64,000 nt of DNA from NCBI GenBank assembly GCA_930986645.1, contig CAKNJS010000006.1, forward strand, positions 1 to 64,000, written 5' to 3'. Below are positions 55,691-64,000 of the stretch, one piece after another. Source of the DNA: an uncultured Lachnoclostridium sp. Lineage in GTDB: Bacteria > Bacillota > Clostridia > Lachnospirales > Lachnospiraceae. How positions within the stretch are numbered: the stretch's first letter is position 1; each line of letters starts with the position of its first letter. The position numbers were made by a program, and so were the translations under genes. Under the pieces are notes generated by a model that made no database searches, was not told where the DNA came from, and saw only the letters and a list, made by a program, of their open reading frames with translations.

Positions 55691-55779
55691 AAAAACAGTC
55701 TCCCTTTCCATAAATATTGTTGTACTTCTACTATCTGCACATTTTCAATATTTATACATAAAAAGGATGCTGTTTCTTT

Positions 55780-56613
55780 TTATTTTGTGCTCTTGCGGAG
55801 TTTTTCCATGGCCCGCGCCTCGATCTGCCTCACTCTCTCCCTTGTTACACCGAGCTGCTCACCGATCTCCTCGAGCGTATGTGTCCTTTCATTATCCAGC
55901 CCGTATCGCAGACGGATCACCTGACGCTCCCTGTCCGTTAACTTTTGCAGAAGCTCTTTTACTTCTTCCTGCTGCACGAGAACATTCACGGCCTCCTCAG
56001 GCGTCGGCTCCGACCGGTCCTCCACCATATCTCCCAGACTGCTCTCTCCGTCATCGCCTACCGGAGTCTCCAGAGAGACCGGATTCTGGAGATAATTGAT
56101 GATATTTTTTACGTCCTCTTCTGTCTTATCTCCCAGCTTCTCGGCAATCTCCTTCGGTGTAGCGTCACGTCCGAGAGACTGCTGAAGTTCCCGTGCCGTT
56201 TTCTGCACGCGTTTCATATTCTCAGCCACATGCACCGGCACCCGGATCTCACGTGACTGCTGATCGATTGCCCGGCGCATAGCCTCTTTGATCCACCATG
56301 AAGCATAGGTGGAAAACCTGTTTTCTTTTGTATAATCATATTTTTCTGCCGCTCTCATCAGCCCCATGTTTCCCTCCTGGATCAGATCCATCAGAGGGAC
56401 ACCTCTGCCCGTATAATGTTTTGCCAGAGAGACTACCAGTCTCAAATTCGCCTCTGAAAGCTTCTTTCTTGCATCTTCATCGCCCTGCGCACTCTTTTCA
56501 CCAAGCATGCGCTCTTCCTCCTCACTGAGCAGGGGCATCTGCCCGATCTCGTTTAAATAAATCTGAAGAGGTTCTGACATTCCCTGTATCTGATTCTGCT
56601 GTTCCTTGTCCAT
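55780..56613 (-). CDS. RpoD-like sigma-70 factor without region 1.1
   Basis: Start ATG 56613. 277 aa. Region 1.2 ([18 protein letters not shown]), 2 ([51 protein letters not shown], -10 binding), 3 and 4 ([21 protein letters not shown]). It lacks the acidic region 1.1 of the housekeeping RpoD (usually about 370 aa). It is probably a second, close paralog that reads similar promoters, for instance in stationary phase. The 3.2 finger carries EPTPEEAVN. Group 2 sigma. Confidence 0.85.
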   Translation of the reverse strand: MDKEQQNQIQGMSEPLQIYLNEIGQMPLLSEEEERMLGEKSAQGDEDARKKLSEANLRLVVSLAKHYTGRGVPLMDLIQEGNMGLMRAAEKYDYTKENRFSTYASWWIKEAMRRAIDQQSREIRVPVHVAENMKRVQKTARELQQSLGRDATPKEIAEKLGDKTEEDVKNIINYLQNPVSLETPVGDDGESSLGDMVEDRSEPTPEEAVNVLVQQEEVKELLQKLTDRERQVIRLRYGLDNERTHTLEEIGEQLGVTRERVRQIEARAMEKLRKSTK

Positions 56614-56642
56614 AATTTTCTGCACCTTTTCTATAGTTTTTC

Positions 56643-56692
56643 GTAACAGTTCCGCCCTCAGTGATAACGCAAAGCGGCCTGTTACATTTTTT
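56643..56692 (+). terminator. plus-strand terminator-like hairpin
   Basis: GTAACAG ... CTGTTAC with an inner CCGC/GCGG, then ATTTTTTC on the + strand. It overlaps the fbp stop and lies before the sigma gene, both of which are on the minus strand, so it would only stop antisense transcription. On the minus strand it has no T-run. Confidence 0.4.
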
Positions 56693-58634
56693 CAATAATC
56701 TCGCCGTTCCTGTATGCAGAGAGCAGACGCTCCAGATCCTTTACCTGTCCTTTCAGGTCCCTGCCCACATCCGTATCACCGACAAGAAGCCGGTCGTGTA
56801 CTCTCTGAACAACTGTAAGTTCCGAGTGTATATCATTTTCTTTTACAATTGCGGCCTCAGTAGATTCAAAAGGCTCATGCGCCACCAAAAGCAGCCCGTA
56901 GGAATTAAAAATGAGCGTATATCCCGCAATGCCTGTCTGCTTCTGATATGCTCTTGAAAATCCGCCGTCAATGACCATCACCTTACCGCCGCATTTCACC
57001 GGGCTTTCACCGTCTTTTCTCTTCACAGGGACATGACCGTTTACAATATGCCCTTCGGAGGGATCAAGCCCGAATTCTCTCATAATATTGTCGATCACAT
57101 TTTCATTTTCTATGTAAGAATAGTACGGATTTTTCTTCTCGACGTGAGTTTCTTTCTCCGCAAGGAAATATCTCTCAAAAGTAGCCATTTTATTTTTGCC
57201 GAACAGCGGTGAATCCGGATGCAGCCAGATATACCACATGATATCTTTGCCGTCCTCCCGCTCCTTTTTGTCCAGTGCAAAGAAACCTTTTCTCACATAG
57301 GCATCCAGTGTATCGTAAAGTTCTCTTCCACGGTATTTTTTCCCGTATACTTCCGTCTCCTTCAGACTGCCGTCCTCATCAAGAGGAACACAGCCATGGT
57401 AGAGGAGATTATCATTATAAACCTTATAGAGGCCGCCTTTTGCCAGCAGAAAACGCATATGGCGCTGAAGCTTCTCACAATTGACAAATGCTTTCTCGAG
57501 ACGATCCATGATTTCTTCTTCCTCTTCACTCAGAGCATACGGGTCTTTCGGATTAATTGTCGGGAAATTTGTATCCAGAAGCCTGTATTCCTTTCCATTG
57601 AGTACAATCGTCCCTTTTTCATAGTTGATCCGGTGCAGAAGCGCACGGTCTTCCAGATGAAAAGATTTCTGTCCGGCTATGGTCTGGCCTTCCACTTTGA
57701 ACTGTATAATGGAAATTGCCTTGTGAATGCGCAGGTTCATCTGCATTTCTTCAGAATCCGGGCGGTCCGGCACTTTCAGCTTAAAACAGGTGCACGGGTC
57801 ATCCTTATACACCTTAAGAGCGAAAGTCGCCAGCGGGAGCAGATTAATGCCATATCCTTCTTCCAGAATGTCCAGATTGCCATACCGGGCACAGATCCGG
57901 ATCGCATTGGCAATACAGCCTCTTTGTCCGGCAGCCGCTCCCATCCACAGAACATCATGGTTTCCCCACTGAATATCCAGTGAGTGGTAAGTCATCAGCT
58001 TGTCCATAATAATGTGCGGTCCCGGTCCTCGGTCATAGATATCACCTACAATATGCAGATGATCCACCACAAGTCTCTGGATCAGCTCTGAAATCGCAAC
58101 AATAAAGTCTTCTGCTCTGCCGATCCGTATGATCGTGGAAATAATCGCATTGTAGTATGACTCCTTGTCATTCACCTCTGCTTTTTCCGTGATCAGTTCT
58201 TCGATCACATAGGCAAAATCTTTCGGGAGTGCCTTTCTTACTTTCGACCGGGTATATTTGCTCGCCGCGCGCTTGCTTACCTCAATCAGAAGATAGAGAT
58301 GAACACGGTACCAGTCTTCCATATTCGTCTCGGTTTTCTTAATCATATCCATCTTCTGCTTCGGATAATAGATCAGCGTTGCCAGCGCTCTTTTATCTCT
58401 GATGCTCATCGTATTGCCGAACACATCATCGATTTTGCGCCGTACTGAGCCGGAGCCGTTCCTGAGTACATGGGAAAACGCTTCGTACTCCCCGTGAACA
58501 TCTGTGAGGAAATGTTCTGTACCTTTCGGCAGATTTAAAATAGCCTGCAGATTAATAATCTCCGTGGCTGCCGCCGCAATCGTCGGATACAGGTCTGACA
58601 GGCGCTCCAGATACCTGGTTTCAAGATTTTTCAT
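56682..58634 (-). CDS. fbp: fructose-1,6-bisphosphatase class III
   Basis: Start ATG 58634 (GGGAGG upstream). 650 aa, the Firmicutes-type Fbp. The metallophosphoesterase motifs are [38 protein letters not shown], and [16 protein letters not shown]. It catalyses fructose-1,6-bisphosphate to fructose-6-phosphate in gluconeogenesis. It sits 76 nt after dapB on the same strand. Confidence 0.96.
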   Translation of the reverse strand: MKNLETRYLERLSDLYPTIAAAATEIINLQAILNLPKGTEHFLTDVHGEYEAFSHVLRNGSGSVRRKIDDVFGNTMSIRDKRALATLIYYPKQKMDMIKKTETNMEDWYRVHLYLLIEVSKRAASKYTRSKVRKALPKDFAYVIEELITEKAEVNDKESYYNAIISTIIRIGRAEDFIVAISELIQRLVVDHLHIVGDIYDRGPGPHIIMDKLMTYHSLDIQWGNHDVLWMGAAAGQRGCIANAIRICARYGNLDILEEGYGINLLPLATFALKVYKDDPCTCFKLKVPDRPDSEEMQMNLRIHKAISIIQFKVEGQTIAGQKSFHLEDRALLHRINYEKGTIVLNGKEYRLLDTNFPTINPKDPYALSEEEEEIMDRLEKAFVNCEKLQRHMRFLLAKGGLYKVYNDNLLYHGCVPLDEDGSLKETEVYGKKYRGRELYDTLDAYVRKGFFALDKKEREDGKDIMWYIWLHPDSPLFGKNKMATFERYFLAEKETHVEKKNPYYSYIENENVIDNIMREFGLDPSEGHIVNGHVPVKRKDGESPVKCGGKVMVIDGGFSRAYQKQTGIAGYTLIFNSYGLLLVAHEPFESTEAAIVKENDIHSELTVVQRVHDRLLVGDTDVGRDLKGQVKDLERLLSAYRNGEIIEKM

Positions 58635-58710
58635 TTTATCCTCCCGCTTTATTTCCAATTTGCCGGAACAGGACAGCCCTCTCTCAGCCATTCTGTCCCC
58701 GGCTTTTACA

Positions 58711-59469
58711 TCAGAGTCCGACTACATCTCCCATATCATACATGCCCGGAGCTTTTCCTGCGAGGAATTTTCCTGCTTCTACCGCTCCTTTGGCAAATAC
58801 GCTTCTGGAATATGCCGTATGAGTAAATTCGATCACTTCATCAGTTCCCGCAAAAATCACTTCATGATTTCCAACGATCGTTCCGCCGCGGACGGCCGAG
58901 ATACCGATTTCCTTTTTATCTCTTTTCTGGCGGACCTGACTTCTGTCGTACACGTAATGGTACTCATTATTCAGAGCGTCATTGACAGAATCCGCAAGCG
59001 CAAGAGCCGTTCCGCTTGGAGCGTCAAGTTTCTGGTTATGATGCCGTTCTACAATCTCGATATCATATCCTGCCGGTGCAAGCACTTTTGCGGCATCTTT
59101 TAAAAGCTTCAGGAGCAGATTGATTCCCAGAGACATATTGGCTGATTTAAGGATCGCAGTCTTTTTGGAAGCCTCCTCCACTTTCTTAAGCTGCTCCTCC
59201 GAAAGTCCTGTCGTGCACAGGACAACCGGCAGTTTCTTCTCCACACAGTAATCAAGAAGGGCATCTGCTGCTTTTGCGGTAGAAAAATCTATTACCACGT
59301 CCACATCCACATCACATTTCTCAATAGAATCAAATACCGGATAATCGTTCGGCACCTCTGTATATGTGTCTACACCGGCTGCGATCACGGCATTCTCATC
59401 ACCTTTTACGATCTCCGTAATCATTCTTCCCATCTTTCCATTACATCCATGCATCATAAATTTAATCAT
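58711..59469 (-). CDS. dapB: 4-hydroxy-tetrahydrodipicolinate reductase
   Basis: Start ATG 59469 (GGAGG upstream). 252 aa. Rossmann GCNGKMGRMI, then VVIDFSTAKAA and VERHHNQKLDAPSGTALALAD (catalytic His/Lys). NAD(P)H-dependent step of lysine/DAP synthesis. The product feeds peptidoglycan and spore dipicolinate. Confidence 0.97.
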   Translation of the reverse strand: MIKFMMHGCNGKMGRMITEIVKGDENAVIAAGVDTYTEVPNDYPVFDSIEKCDVDVDVVIDFSTAKAADALLDYCVEKKLPVVLCTTGLSEEQLKKVEEASKKTAILKSANMSLGINLLLKLLKDAAKVLAPAGYDIEIVERHHNQKLDAPSGTALALADSVNDALNNEYHYVYDRSQVRQKRDKKEIGISAVRGGTIVGNHEVIFAGTDEVIEFTHTAYSRSVFAKGAVEAGKFLAGKAPGMYDMGDVVGL

Positions 59470-59547
59470 GTTATCATCCTCCTGTCTTATATATCCACAC
59501 AAAAACCGCCGTACTTTCAGGTGATTCTGTCTGTTACCATATAAAAT

Positions 59548-59591
59548 AAGGATATCATATCTGAGAGTTAATCTCAATACATGATATCCTT
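59548..59591 (-). terminator. terminator of the SSB-like gene
   Basis: Minus strand: AAGGATATCAT, then an inner TGAGA/TCTCA hairpin, then ATGATATCCTT followed by ATTTTAT. 15 nt past the stop; T-run imperfect. Confidence 0.6.
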
Positions 59592-59606
59592 TTAATGATC
59601 ACACTT

Positions 59607-60236
59607 CTAATCTTCTATGCACTCCAGTTTGCTGACAGAGACCTCATATGCCGTGCGTGTTTCCGTCTCTGTCTCGGAGAGTTTTTTCACATATTCCCGG
59701 CTCTGGATGCGGCCGAGGATCCGCACATGCTCTCCGACTTCAAATCCCGATGCATATCTCGCATTTCTTCCCCAGCAGATACATGGAATATAATCCGACT
59801 TGCCGTACGGCCGGTTAACAGCCAGCAGCAAGTCTGCGATCTCCCTTCCCAGCGGCGTCTTGCGGTACACAGGGCGCTTACACATATATCCCTCAAGAAG
59901 AATATGATTCGTGCGTGCACCGTCAGGCTCCTCGTCCACAAACTCGATCTCCCGTGCAAACACCGACAGCACCAGTCTGTTTCTCTGCTCCTCATGCCGG
60001 TTGTAAGAACGGAACTGGCCGGATACCATAATGCAGCGGTTTCTGTAATCCTGTGTCACGTCGATGAGGCGCTCCGACACCATAACCGGAATCCTGTCAT
60101 TTGAACTGCTCAGTCTTCTGACAAGGATGTCTACCATATAAAATCCTTCCCCGAACACCTCGTGGCTGTATGTAAACTCCGATACCACTGTTCCTATGAC
60201 TGTTACCTGATTGTTCTCAATAATCTTATCTGACAT
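59607..60236 (-). CDS. double-OB-fold SSB-like protein
   Basis: 209 aa, twice the size of an SSB OB domain. The first half (ENNQVTVIGTVVSEF, FYMVDILVRRLSSS, MVSGQFRSYNR) and the second half (LLEGYMCKRPVYRKTPLGRE, IADLLLAVNRPYGKSDY, RILGRIQSREYV) each read as an OB fold. The second half has the SSB pattern PLGxEIADLxLAVNR and the CWGRNA strand. There is no acidic C-terminal DDDIPF tip. It may bind ssDNA as monomer or dimer instead of tetramer. Not the housekeeping ssb, which is usually next to rpsF/rpsR. Its own terminator follows. Confidence 0.82.
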   Translation of the reverse strand: MSDKIIENNQVTVIGTVVSEFTYSHEVFGEGFYMVDILVRRLSSSNDRIPVMVSERLIDVTQDYRNRCIMVSGQFRSYNRHEEQRNRLVLSVFAREIEFVDEEPDGARTNHILLEGYMCKRPVYRKTPLGREIADLLLAVNRPYGKSDYIPCICWGRNARYASGFEVGEHVRILGRIQSREYVKKLSETETETRTAYEVSVSKLECIED

Positions 60237-60404
60237 AATCTGTAGTTCTCCCTTCCTCTTTCTGGTATTTTTGAGTCAATACTAAATTTATGAAATCATA
60301 TCATTGTTTAGAACCCTGTAAGCACAGGAATCGTTCGACAGATTTTTACATTTCATCCGGTTTACTAAAGAAAGGCCCGCAGAACAGATTTCAGCACGGA
60401 ACTC

Positions 60405-60432
60405 TTGTCAAAAACAGATTTTGTGATAGAAT
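60405..60432 (+). promoter_or_regulatory. sigma-A promoter of typA
   Basis: TTGTCA (60405-60410), 16-nt spacer, TAGAAT with extended -10 TGA, 54 nt before the ATG. The rest of 60237-60404 is the leader of the divergent SSB-like gene; a TTGACT near 60267 has no -10 at the right distance. Confidence 0.7.
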
Positions 60433-60486
60433 AAGGAAGTTGCAGTTACAATTTATGACATTATATAAGGAAAGAGTGTTACAAAT

Positions 60487-62313
60487 ATGAAGACAAAACG
60501 TGAAGATGTAAGAAATATTGCTATTATCGCCCATGTCGACCACGGTAAGACAACGCTGGTCGATGAGCTGTTAAAACAGAGCGGCGTTTTCCGCGAGAAT
60601 CAGGAAGTCGCGGAACGTGTCATGGATTCCAACGACATCGAGAGGGAAAGAGGTATTACGATCCTCTCCAAAAACACAGCCGTCCACTACAAAGGTGTGA
60701 AGATCAACATCATCGACACCCCCGGCCATGCTGACTTCGGCGGCGAGGTGGAGCGTGTCCTCAAGATGGTAAACGGCGTTATCCTTGTAGTAGACGCCTT
60801 CGAAGGAGCAATGCCCCAGACAAAATTCGTTCTCAGAAAAGCGCTGGAATTAAGTCTTCCGGTTATTGTATGCATCAATAAGATCGACCGTCCGGAAGCA
60901 CGTCCGGATGAGGTAATCGACGAAGTGCTTGAGCTCTTCATCGACCTCGGTGCTTCCGATGAACAGCTGGAATGCCCGTTCGTCTACGCTTCTGCCAAAG
61001 CCGGCGTAGCCGTACTGGATCTTACAGATGAAGAGAAAGACATGAAACCTCTTTTTGAGACGATTCTGGACTACATTCCGGCTCCCGAAGGCGATCCGGA
61101 TGCTCCGACGCAGGTTCTCATCAGCACGATCGACTACAACGAATATGTAGGCCGAATCGGGATCGGAAAAGTAGACAACGGAACTATTGCTGTCAATCAG
61201 GAAATGGTTCTTGTCAACCACCACGACCCGGATAAACAGGAAAAGGTAAAAATCAGCCGTCTTTATGAATTTGACGGTCTGGAAAAAGTAGAGGTAAAAG
61301 AAGCGACCATCGGTTCCATCGTTGCAATCTCCGGTATCTCTGACATTTCCATCGGCGATACGCTCTGTTCGCCTGAAAAGCCTGAGGCAATCCCGTTCCA
61401 GAAGATCTCAGAGCCGACGATCGCCATGCAGTTTATCGTAAACGACAGTCCCTTTGCCGGCCAGGAAGGAAAATACGTGACATCCCGCCATTTACGAGAC
61501 CGTCTCTTCCGCGAGCTGAACACAGATGTCAGCCTGCGTGTAGAAGAAATGGACAATACGGACAGCTTCAAGGTTTCCGGGCGCGGAGAACTCCATCTGT
61601 CAGTCCTGATCGAGAATATGCGCAGGGAGGGGTATGAATTTGCAGTCAGCAAGGCTGAAGTACTCTATAAGACAGATGAAAACGGTAAAAAACTTGAGCC
61701 GATGGAGCTGGCATATATTGATGTTCCCGATGAATTTACCGGAGTCGTGATTGAGAAGCTCGGACAGAGAAAGGGCGAACTCAGAAATATGAGTGCGTCA
61801 AACGGCGGCTATACGCGTCTGGAATTTTCCATTCCGTCCAGAGGCCTCATCGGCTACCGCGGGGAATTTCTGACTGATACAAAAGGAAACGGTATCCTGA
61901 ATACGAGTTTCGACGGTTATGCTCCATATAAAGGGGATATCCAGTACCGCAAACAGGGATCATTGATTGCTTTCGAGACAGGCGAGGCTGTCACATACGG
62001 CTTGTACAGTGCACAGGAACGCGGCACCTTGTTCATTGGTCCGGGCGAGCGGGTATACGCAGGCATGGTCATCGGCCAGAACGGCAAAGCCGAGGATATC
62101 GAGCTTAATGTGTGCAAGACAAAGCATCTGACCAACACCCGTTCTTCCAGTGCCGACGAAGCGCTCCGGCTGACGCCGCCACGTATCTTAAGCCTTGAGC
62201 AGGCGCTCGATTTTATCGACACAGACGAACTGCTTGAAGTTACGCCGAAGTCACTGCGCATCCGCAAGAAAATTCTCGATTCAAGAATGCGCAAACGAGC
62301 AAATATGAAATAA
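60487..62313 (+). CDS. typA: ribosome-binding GTPase TypA/BipA
   Basis: 608 aa. G domain: AHVDHGKTTLVDELL (G1), RERGITI (G2), IIDTPGHADFGGEVERVL (G3), VCINKIDRPEARPDE (G4), then domains II, III, V and the C-terminal domain (LIGYRGEFLTDTKGNG, SLRIRKKILD). A ribosome-assembly and stress GTPase. AAGGAAAGAG upstream of the ATG. Confidence 0.97.
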   Translation: MKTKREDVRNIAIIAHVDHGKTTLVDELLKQSGVFRENQEVAERVMDSNDIERERGITILSKNTAVHYKGVKINIIDTPGHADFGGEVERVLKMVNGVILVVDAFEGAMPQTKFVLRKALELSLPVIVCINKIDRPEARPDEVIDEVLELFIDLGASDEQLECPFVYASAKAGVAVLDLTDEEKDMKPLFETILDYIPAPEGDPDAPTQVLISTIDYNEYVGRIGIGKVDNGTIAVNQEMVLVNHHDPDKQEKVKISRLYEFDGLEKVEVKEATIGSIVAISGISDISIGDTLCSPEKPEAIPFQKISEPTIAMQFIVNDSPFAGQEGKYVTSRHLRDRLFRELNTDVSLRVEEMDNTDSFKVSGRGELHLSVLIENMRREGYEFAVSKAEVLYKTDENGKKLEPMELAYIDVPDEFTGVVIEKLGQRKGELRNMSASNGGYTRLEFSIPSRGLIGYRGEFLTDTKGNGILNTSFDGYAPYKGDIQYRKQGSLIAFETGEAVTYGLYSAQERGTLFIGPGERVYAGMVIGQNGKAEDIELNVCKTKHLTNTRSSSADEALRLTPPRILSLEQALDFIDTDELLEVTPKSLRIRKKILDSRMRKRANMK

Positions 62314-62339
62314 ATCACGTCCTTAAAGGTGATTCGTTC

Positions 62340-62368
62340 TATACATTAATGCTGTTCCATGCTATAAT
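62340..62368 (+). promoter_or_regulatory. possible promoter of hpf
   Basis: TATACA (62340-62345), 17-nt spacer, TATAAT (62363-62368), 70 nt before hpf. A second TATAAT at 62408-62413 has no -35. hpf is often also under stress sigma factors. Confidence 0.4.
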
Positions 62369-62436
62369 ATTTACATAATACATACACATATTTAACATAT
62401 GTTTATGTATAATATGAACAAAAGGAGTTGAACAGT

Positions 62437-62994
62437 ATGAACTATATCATCAGCGGAAAAAACATTGAAGTAACACAGGGCCTCAAAGACGCAGTCGAAC
62501 AGAAGCTCGGAAAACTCGAGAGGTATTTCACTCCTGAAACAGAAATTATCGTAACCTTGAGCGTAGAAAAAGGGCGTCAGAAAATCGAGGTAACAATCCC
62601 TGTTAAAGGGAACATTATCCGTTCGGAACAGACAAGCAATGATATGTATGTATCTATCGATCTTGTAGAAGAAATCATTGAGCGCCAGCTCAGGAAATAC
62701 AAAAACAAGCTGGTTGCAAAGAATCAGGGACATCCGACTTCGGCAGCTCCTACCGGAAGCATCCGGAAGGAATTCATCGATTCCGAGGAAGATTCTCCGG
62801 AGGATGACGAAATCCGCATCGTCCGCACAAAGAAATTCGGAATTAAACCGATGTATCCTGAAGATGCCTGCCTCCAGATGGAGCTTCTGGGACACAGCTT
62901 CTTTGTATTCTCCAACGCAGAGACTGACGAGGTCAATGTAGTATACAAGAGAAAAGACGGCTCCTTCGGACTGATCGAACCTGAATTTTCATAA
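62437..62994 (+). CDS. hpf: long-form ribosome hibernation promoting factor
   Basis: Start ATG 62437 (AAAGGAG upstream; the track's TTG is three codons earlier). 185 aa. N-terminal HPF/YfiA domain (MNYIISGKNIEVTQGLKDAVEQ, DMYVSIDLVEEIIERQLRKY), acidic linker (EEDSPEDDE), and the C-terminal dimerisation domain (KPMYPEDACLQMELLGHSFFVF, NVVYKRKDGSFGLIEPE). Long HPF makes 100S ribosome dimers in stationary phase. Confidence 0.96.
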   Translation: MNYIISGKNIEVTQGLKDAVEQKLGKLERYFTPETEIIVTLSVEKGRQKIEVTIPVKGNIIRSEQTSNDMYVSIDLVEEIIERQLRKYKNKLVAKNQGHPTSAAPTGSIRKEFIDSEEDSPEDDEIRIVRTKKFGIKPMYPEDACLQMELLGHSFFVFSNAETDEVNVVYKRKDGSFGLIEPEFS

Positions 62995-63013
62995 TCAACA
63001 GCTGAACATACGT

Positions 63014-63074
63014 ACCGCCTGTGAAATGTGTTTCATGATCATCTCATGAAGAGCCGCATTTCACAGGCGGTTTT
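63014..63074 (+). terminator. terminator of hpf
   Basis: 15-bp perfect stem ACCGCCTGTGAAATG / CATTTCACAGGCGGT with an inner TTCATGA/TCATGAA hairpin in the loop, then TTTT. Convergent with the IMPACT gene. Confidence 0.75.
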
Positions 63075-63110
63075 ATACTGTTATCACTTTATATTATATT
63101 TTACGCATTC

Positions 63111-63764
63111 TTAAGCATCCAGAATTTCAACACCCTGTTCTGTCCGGGCAAACCAGCATTCTCCTGTCTCTTCTATAACGGCCTGTCCGTTTGTTCCCTC
63201 CATCACTTCTTTCTCAAAGGGTTCTCTTTCCTCCCCGGGTACAAGCAGGCAGATAACTACCCTGTCGGTATAAACGGTGTCCTGTACATACAAATCTCTG
63301 CGTGCTATAAGGTACTGAAGCTTTCCAAGCCCTGTATAATCGGTATGTACGGCCAGCTTATATCCGAAAATCCGGGTGATGATCGAGGTATCGTCAAGCG
63401 CGGCGGCTGCGGCTGCCGTATAGGCACGCACCAGCCCGCCTGTTCCAAGAAGTGTGCCTCCGAAATATCTTGTTACAACAACAAACGCATTCGTCACATT
63501 TCTCCCCCGTATTACTTCAAGGATAGGCTTTCCTGCTGTGCCGGCCGGTTCGCCGTCGTCACTCATCCTCTCTGAAGCCGGATTTCTTCCGATCACATAA
63601 GCCCAGCAGTGATGTCTGGCATCCCAGTAACGTTTTTTTACTTCTTCAAGATAAGTAAAAGCCTCCTCCTCCGAGGTTACAGGATAAACCTCGGCAATAA
63701 AGCGGGATTTCTTCTCTGTATACTCACCTGTTCCGCCTCTGTATACGGCATCATATCTGTCCAT
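63111..63764 (-). CDS. IMPACT/YigZ-family protein
   Basis: Start ATG 63764 (GGAGGAGA upstream). 217 aa. The IMPACT N-terminal domain motifs are KKSRFIAEVYPV, DARHHCWAYVIGRN, DDGEPAGTAGKPIL and FVVVTRYFGGTLLGTGGLVRAY, followed by a C-terminal EF-G-like domain. Related to eukaryotic IMPACT, which inhibits Gcn2; the bacterial role is not settled. Confidence 0.92.
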   Translation of the reverse strand: MDRYDAVYRGGTGEYTEKKSRFIAEVYPVTSEEEAFTYLEEVKKRYWDARHHCWAYVIGRNPASERMSDDGEPAGTAGKPILEVIRGRNVTNAFVVVTRYFGGTLLGTGGLVRAYTAAAAAALDDTSIITRIFGYKLAVHTDYTGLGKLQYLIARRDLYVQDTVYTDRVVICLLVPGEEREPFEKEVMEGTNGQAVIEETGECWFARTEQGVEILDA

Positions 63765-63855
63765 CTGTCTCTCCTCCCGGTCAAAAAGCACGCTGTGCAG
63801 ACTTACATCTTATCTTATCAAAAAATGTAGAAAATATGAAGATTTTATTTTTATC

Positions 63856-63884
63856 TTTATTTATATACACAGATTTGATATAAT
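63856..63884 (+). promoter_or_regulatory. possible promoter of the last gene
   Basis: TTTATT (63856-63861), 17-nt spacer, TATAAT (63879-63884), 29 nt before the GTG start. Confidence 0.45.
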
Positions 63885-63913
63885 CATGGAAGTTGAAAAG
63901 GAGGATGTTATTC

Positions 63914-64000
63914 GTGAATTACGGGAAAAGAAACCTTTCCAGAAGAAAGAAAAATCTTTCTTCCAAAAAAAGAATGAAAAAGAAACGTGTAGGTGTACGG
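63914..64000 (+). CDS. partial gene, possible class A PBP N-terminus
   Basis: AAGGAGG, nine bases, then GTG AAT TAC GGG. The 29 codons present read NYGKRNLSRRKKNLSSKK..., a strongly basic cytoplasmic tail. Lachnospiraceae PBP1A-like glycosyltransferase/transpeptidases often start with such a basic tail before the membrane helix, so I suggest that, but the membrane helix and catalytic motifs lie beyond the window. An ATG in frame at 63905 is too close to the RBS. Confidence 0.5.
   Translation, partial: MNYGKRNLSRRKKNLSSKKRMKKKRVGVR

Noticed and set aside
55116-56099. 327-aa plus-strand ORF spanning hisA, lipoprotein and sigma genes
   Set aside because: Ser/Leu/Pro-rich reverse reading of three supported genes; long only because the region lacks reverse stops.
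60290-60490. 66-aa ORF before typA
   Set aside because: It contains the typA promoter and RBS, and has no RBS of its own.

Overview
The window looks like a chromosomal stretch of a spore-forming Gram-positive Clostridia, most likely a Lachnospiraceae gut anaerobe. The reasons are AGGAGG ribosome binding sites before most genes, TTGACA/TATAAT promoters, a sporulation sigma-G gene, a Firmicutes-type (class III) fructose bisphosphatase, a flavodiiron O2/NO reductase, YrzB-like and long-HPF proteins, and several families I know mainly from Lachnospiraceae (DUF5662, DUF5716/DUF5717-like, DUF6382-like). Genus cannot be fixed from the sequence alone. I see no rRNA, tRNA, insertion sequence, prophage or CRISPR array, and no gene-free gap above 300 bases.

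Layout. 1-3.9 kb: a small basic ORF with its own promoter, an ArsC/Spx-like protein, a flavodiiron protein with a compact cytidylate-kinase-like protein, and a PrsA-type foldase. 3.9-18.1 kb: one long leftward operon coding for a type VII (ESX/Yuk-like, T7SSb) secretion machine. In transcription order it has a DUF6382-like FHA protein, a CpaE/MinD-like ATPase, a membrane Ser/Thr kinase, a PP2C phosphatase, a YukD/EsaB ubiquitin-like protein, an EssC ATPase, a WXG100 protein, three small helical proteins, a 411-aa possible substrate, and a TPR protein. 18.2-30.6 kb: mfd and pth; sigG with HAD, MBL-RNase-like, histidine phosphatase and DUF5662 genes; and a sugar-binding lipoprotein followed by an isoamylase-like protein that has lost its catalytic residues. 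30.7-39.3 kb: a DUF1292 protein, a sirtuin-like protein lacking catalytic residues, gltX, a UvrD-type helicase, an LRR membrane protein, purB and purF. 39.4-41.8 kb: a polar amino-acid ABC transporter. 41.9-47.3 kb: a three-gene operon (DUF5717-like solenoid, Hsp70/actin-fold-like DUF5716 protein, TPR protein) of unknown function. 47.4-64 kb: housekeeping genes: GNAT, apgM-type homoserine kinase candidate with hom, prfB with its programmed frameshift, secA, a eukaryotic-type hisA, a lipoprotein, an RpoD-like sigma factor, fbp, dapB, a double-OB SSB-like protein, typA, hpf, an IMPACT protein, and the first codons of what may be a class A PBP.

The most unusual parts are (1) the T7SS operon that carries a complete Thr-phosphorylation circuit (kinase, phosphatase, FHA) and a MinD-like ATPase but no EsaA/EssA/EssB in the window, (2) the Hsp70-like plus solenoid plus TPR operon, and (3) two apparent pseudoenzymes, one GH13-type and one Sir2-type. 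Conclusions about missing catalytic residues come from comparing motifs with family consensus from memory; no alignment or search was run.
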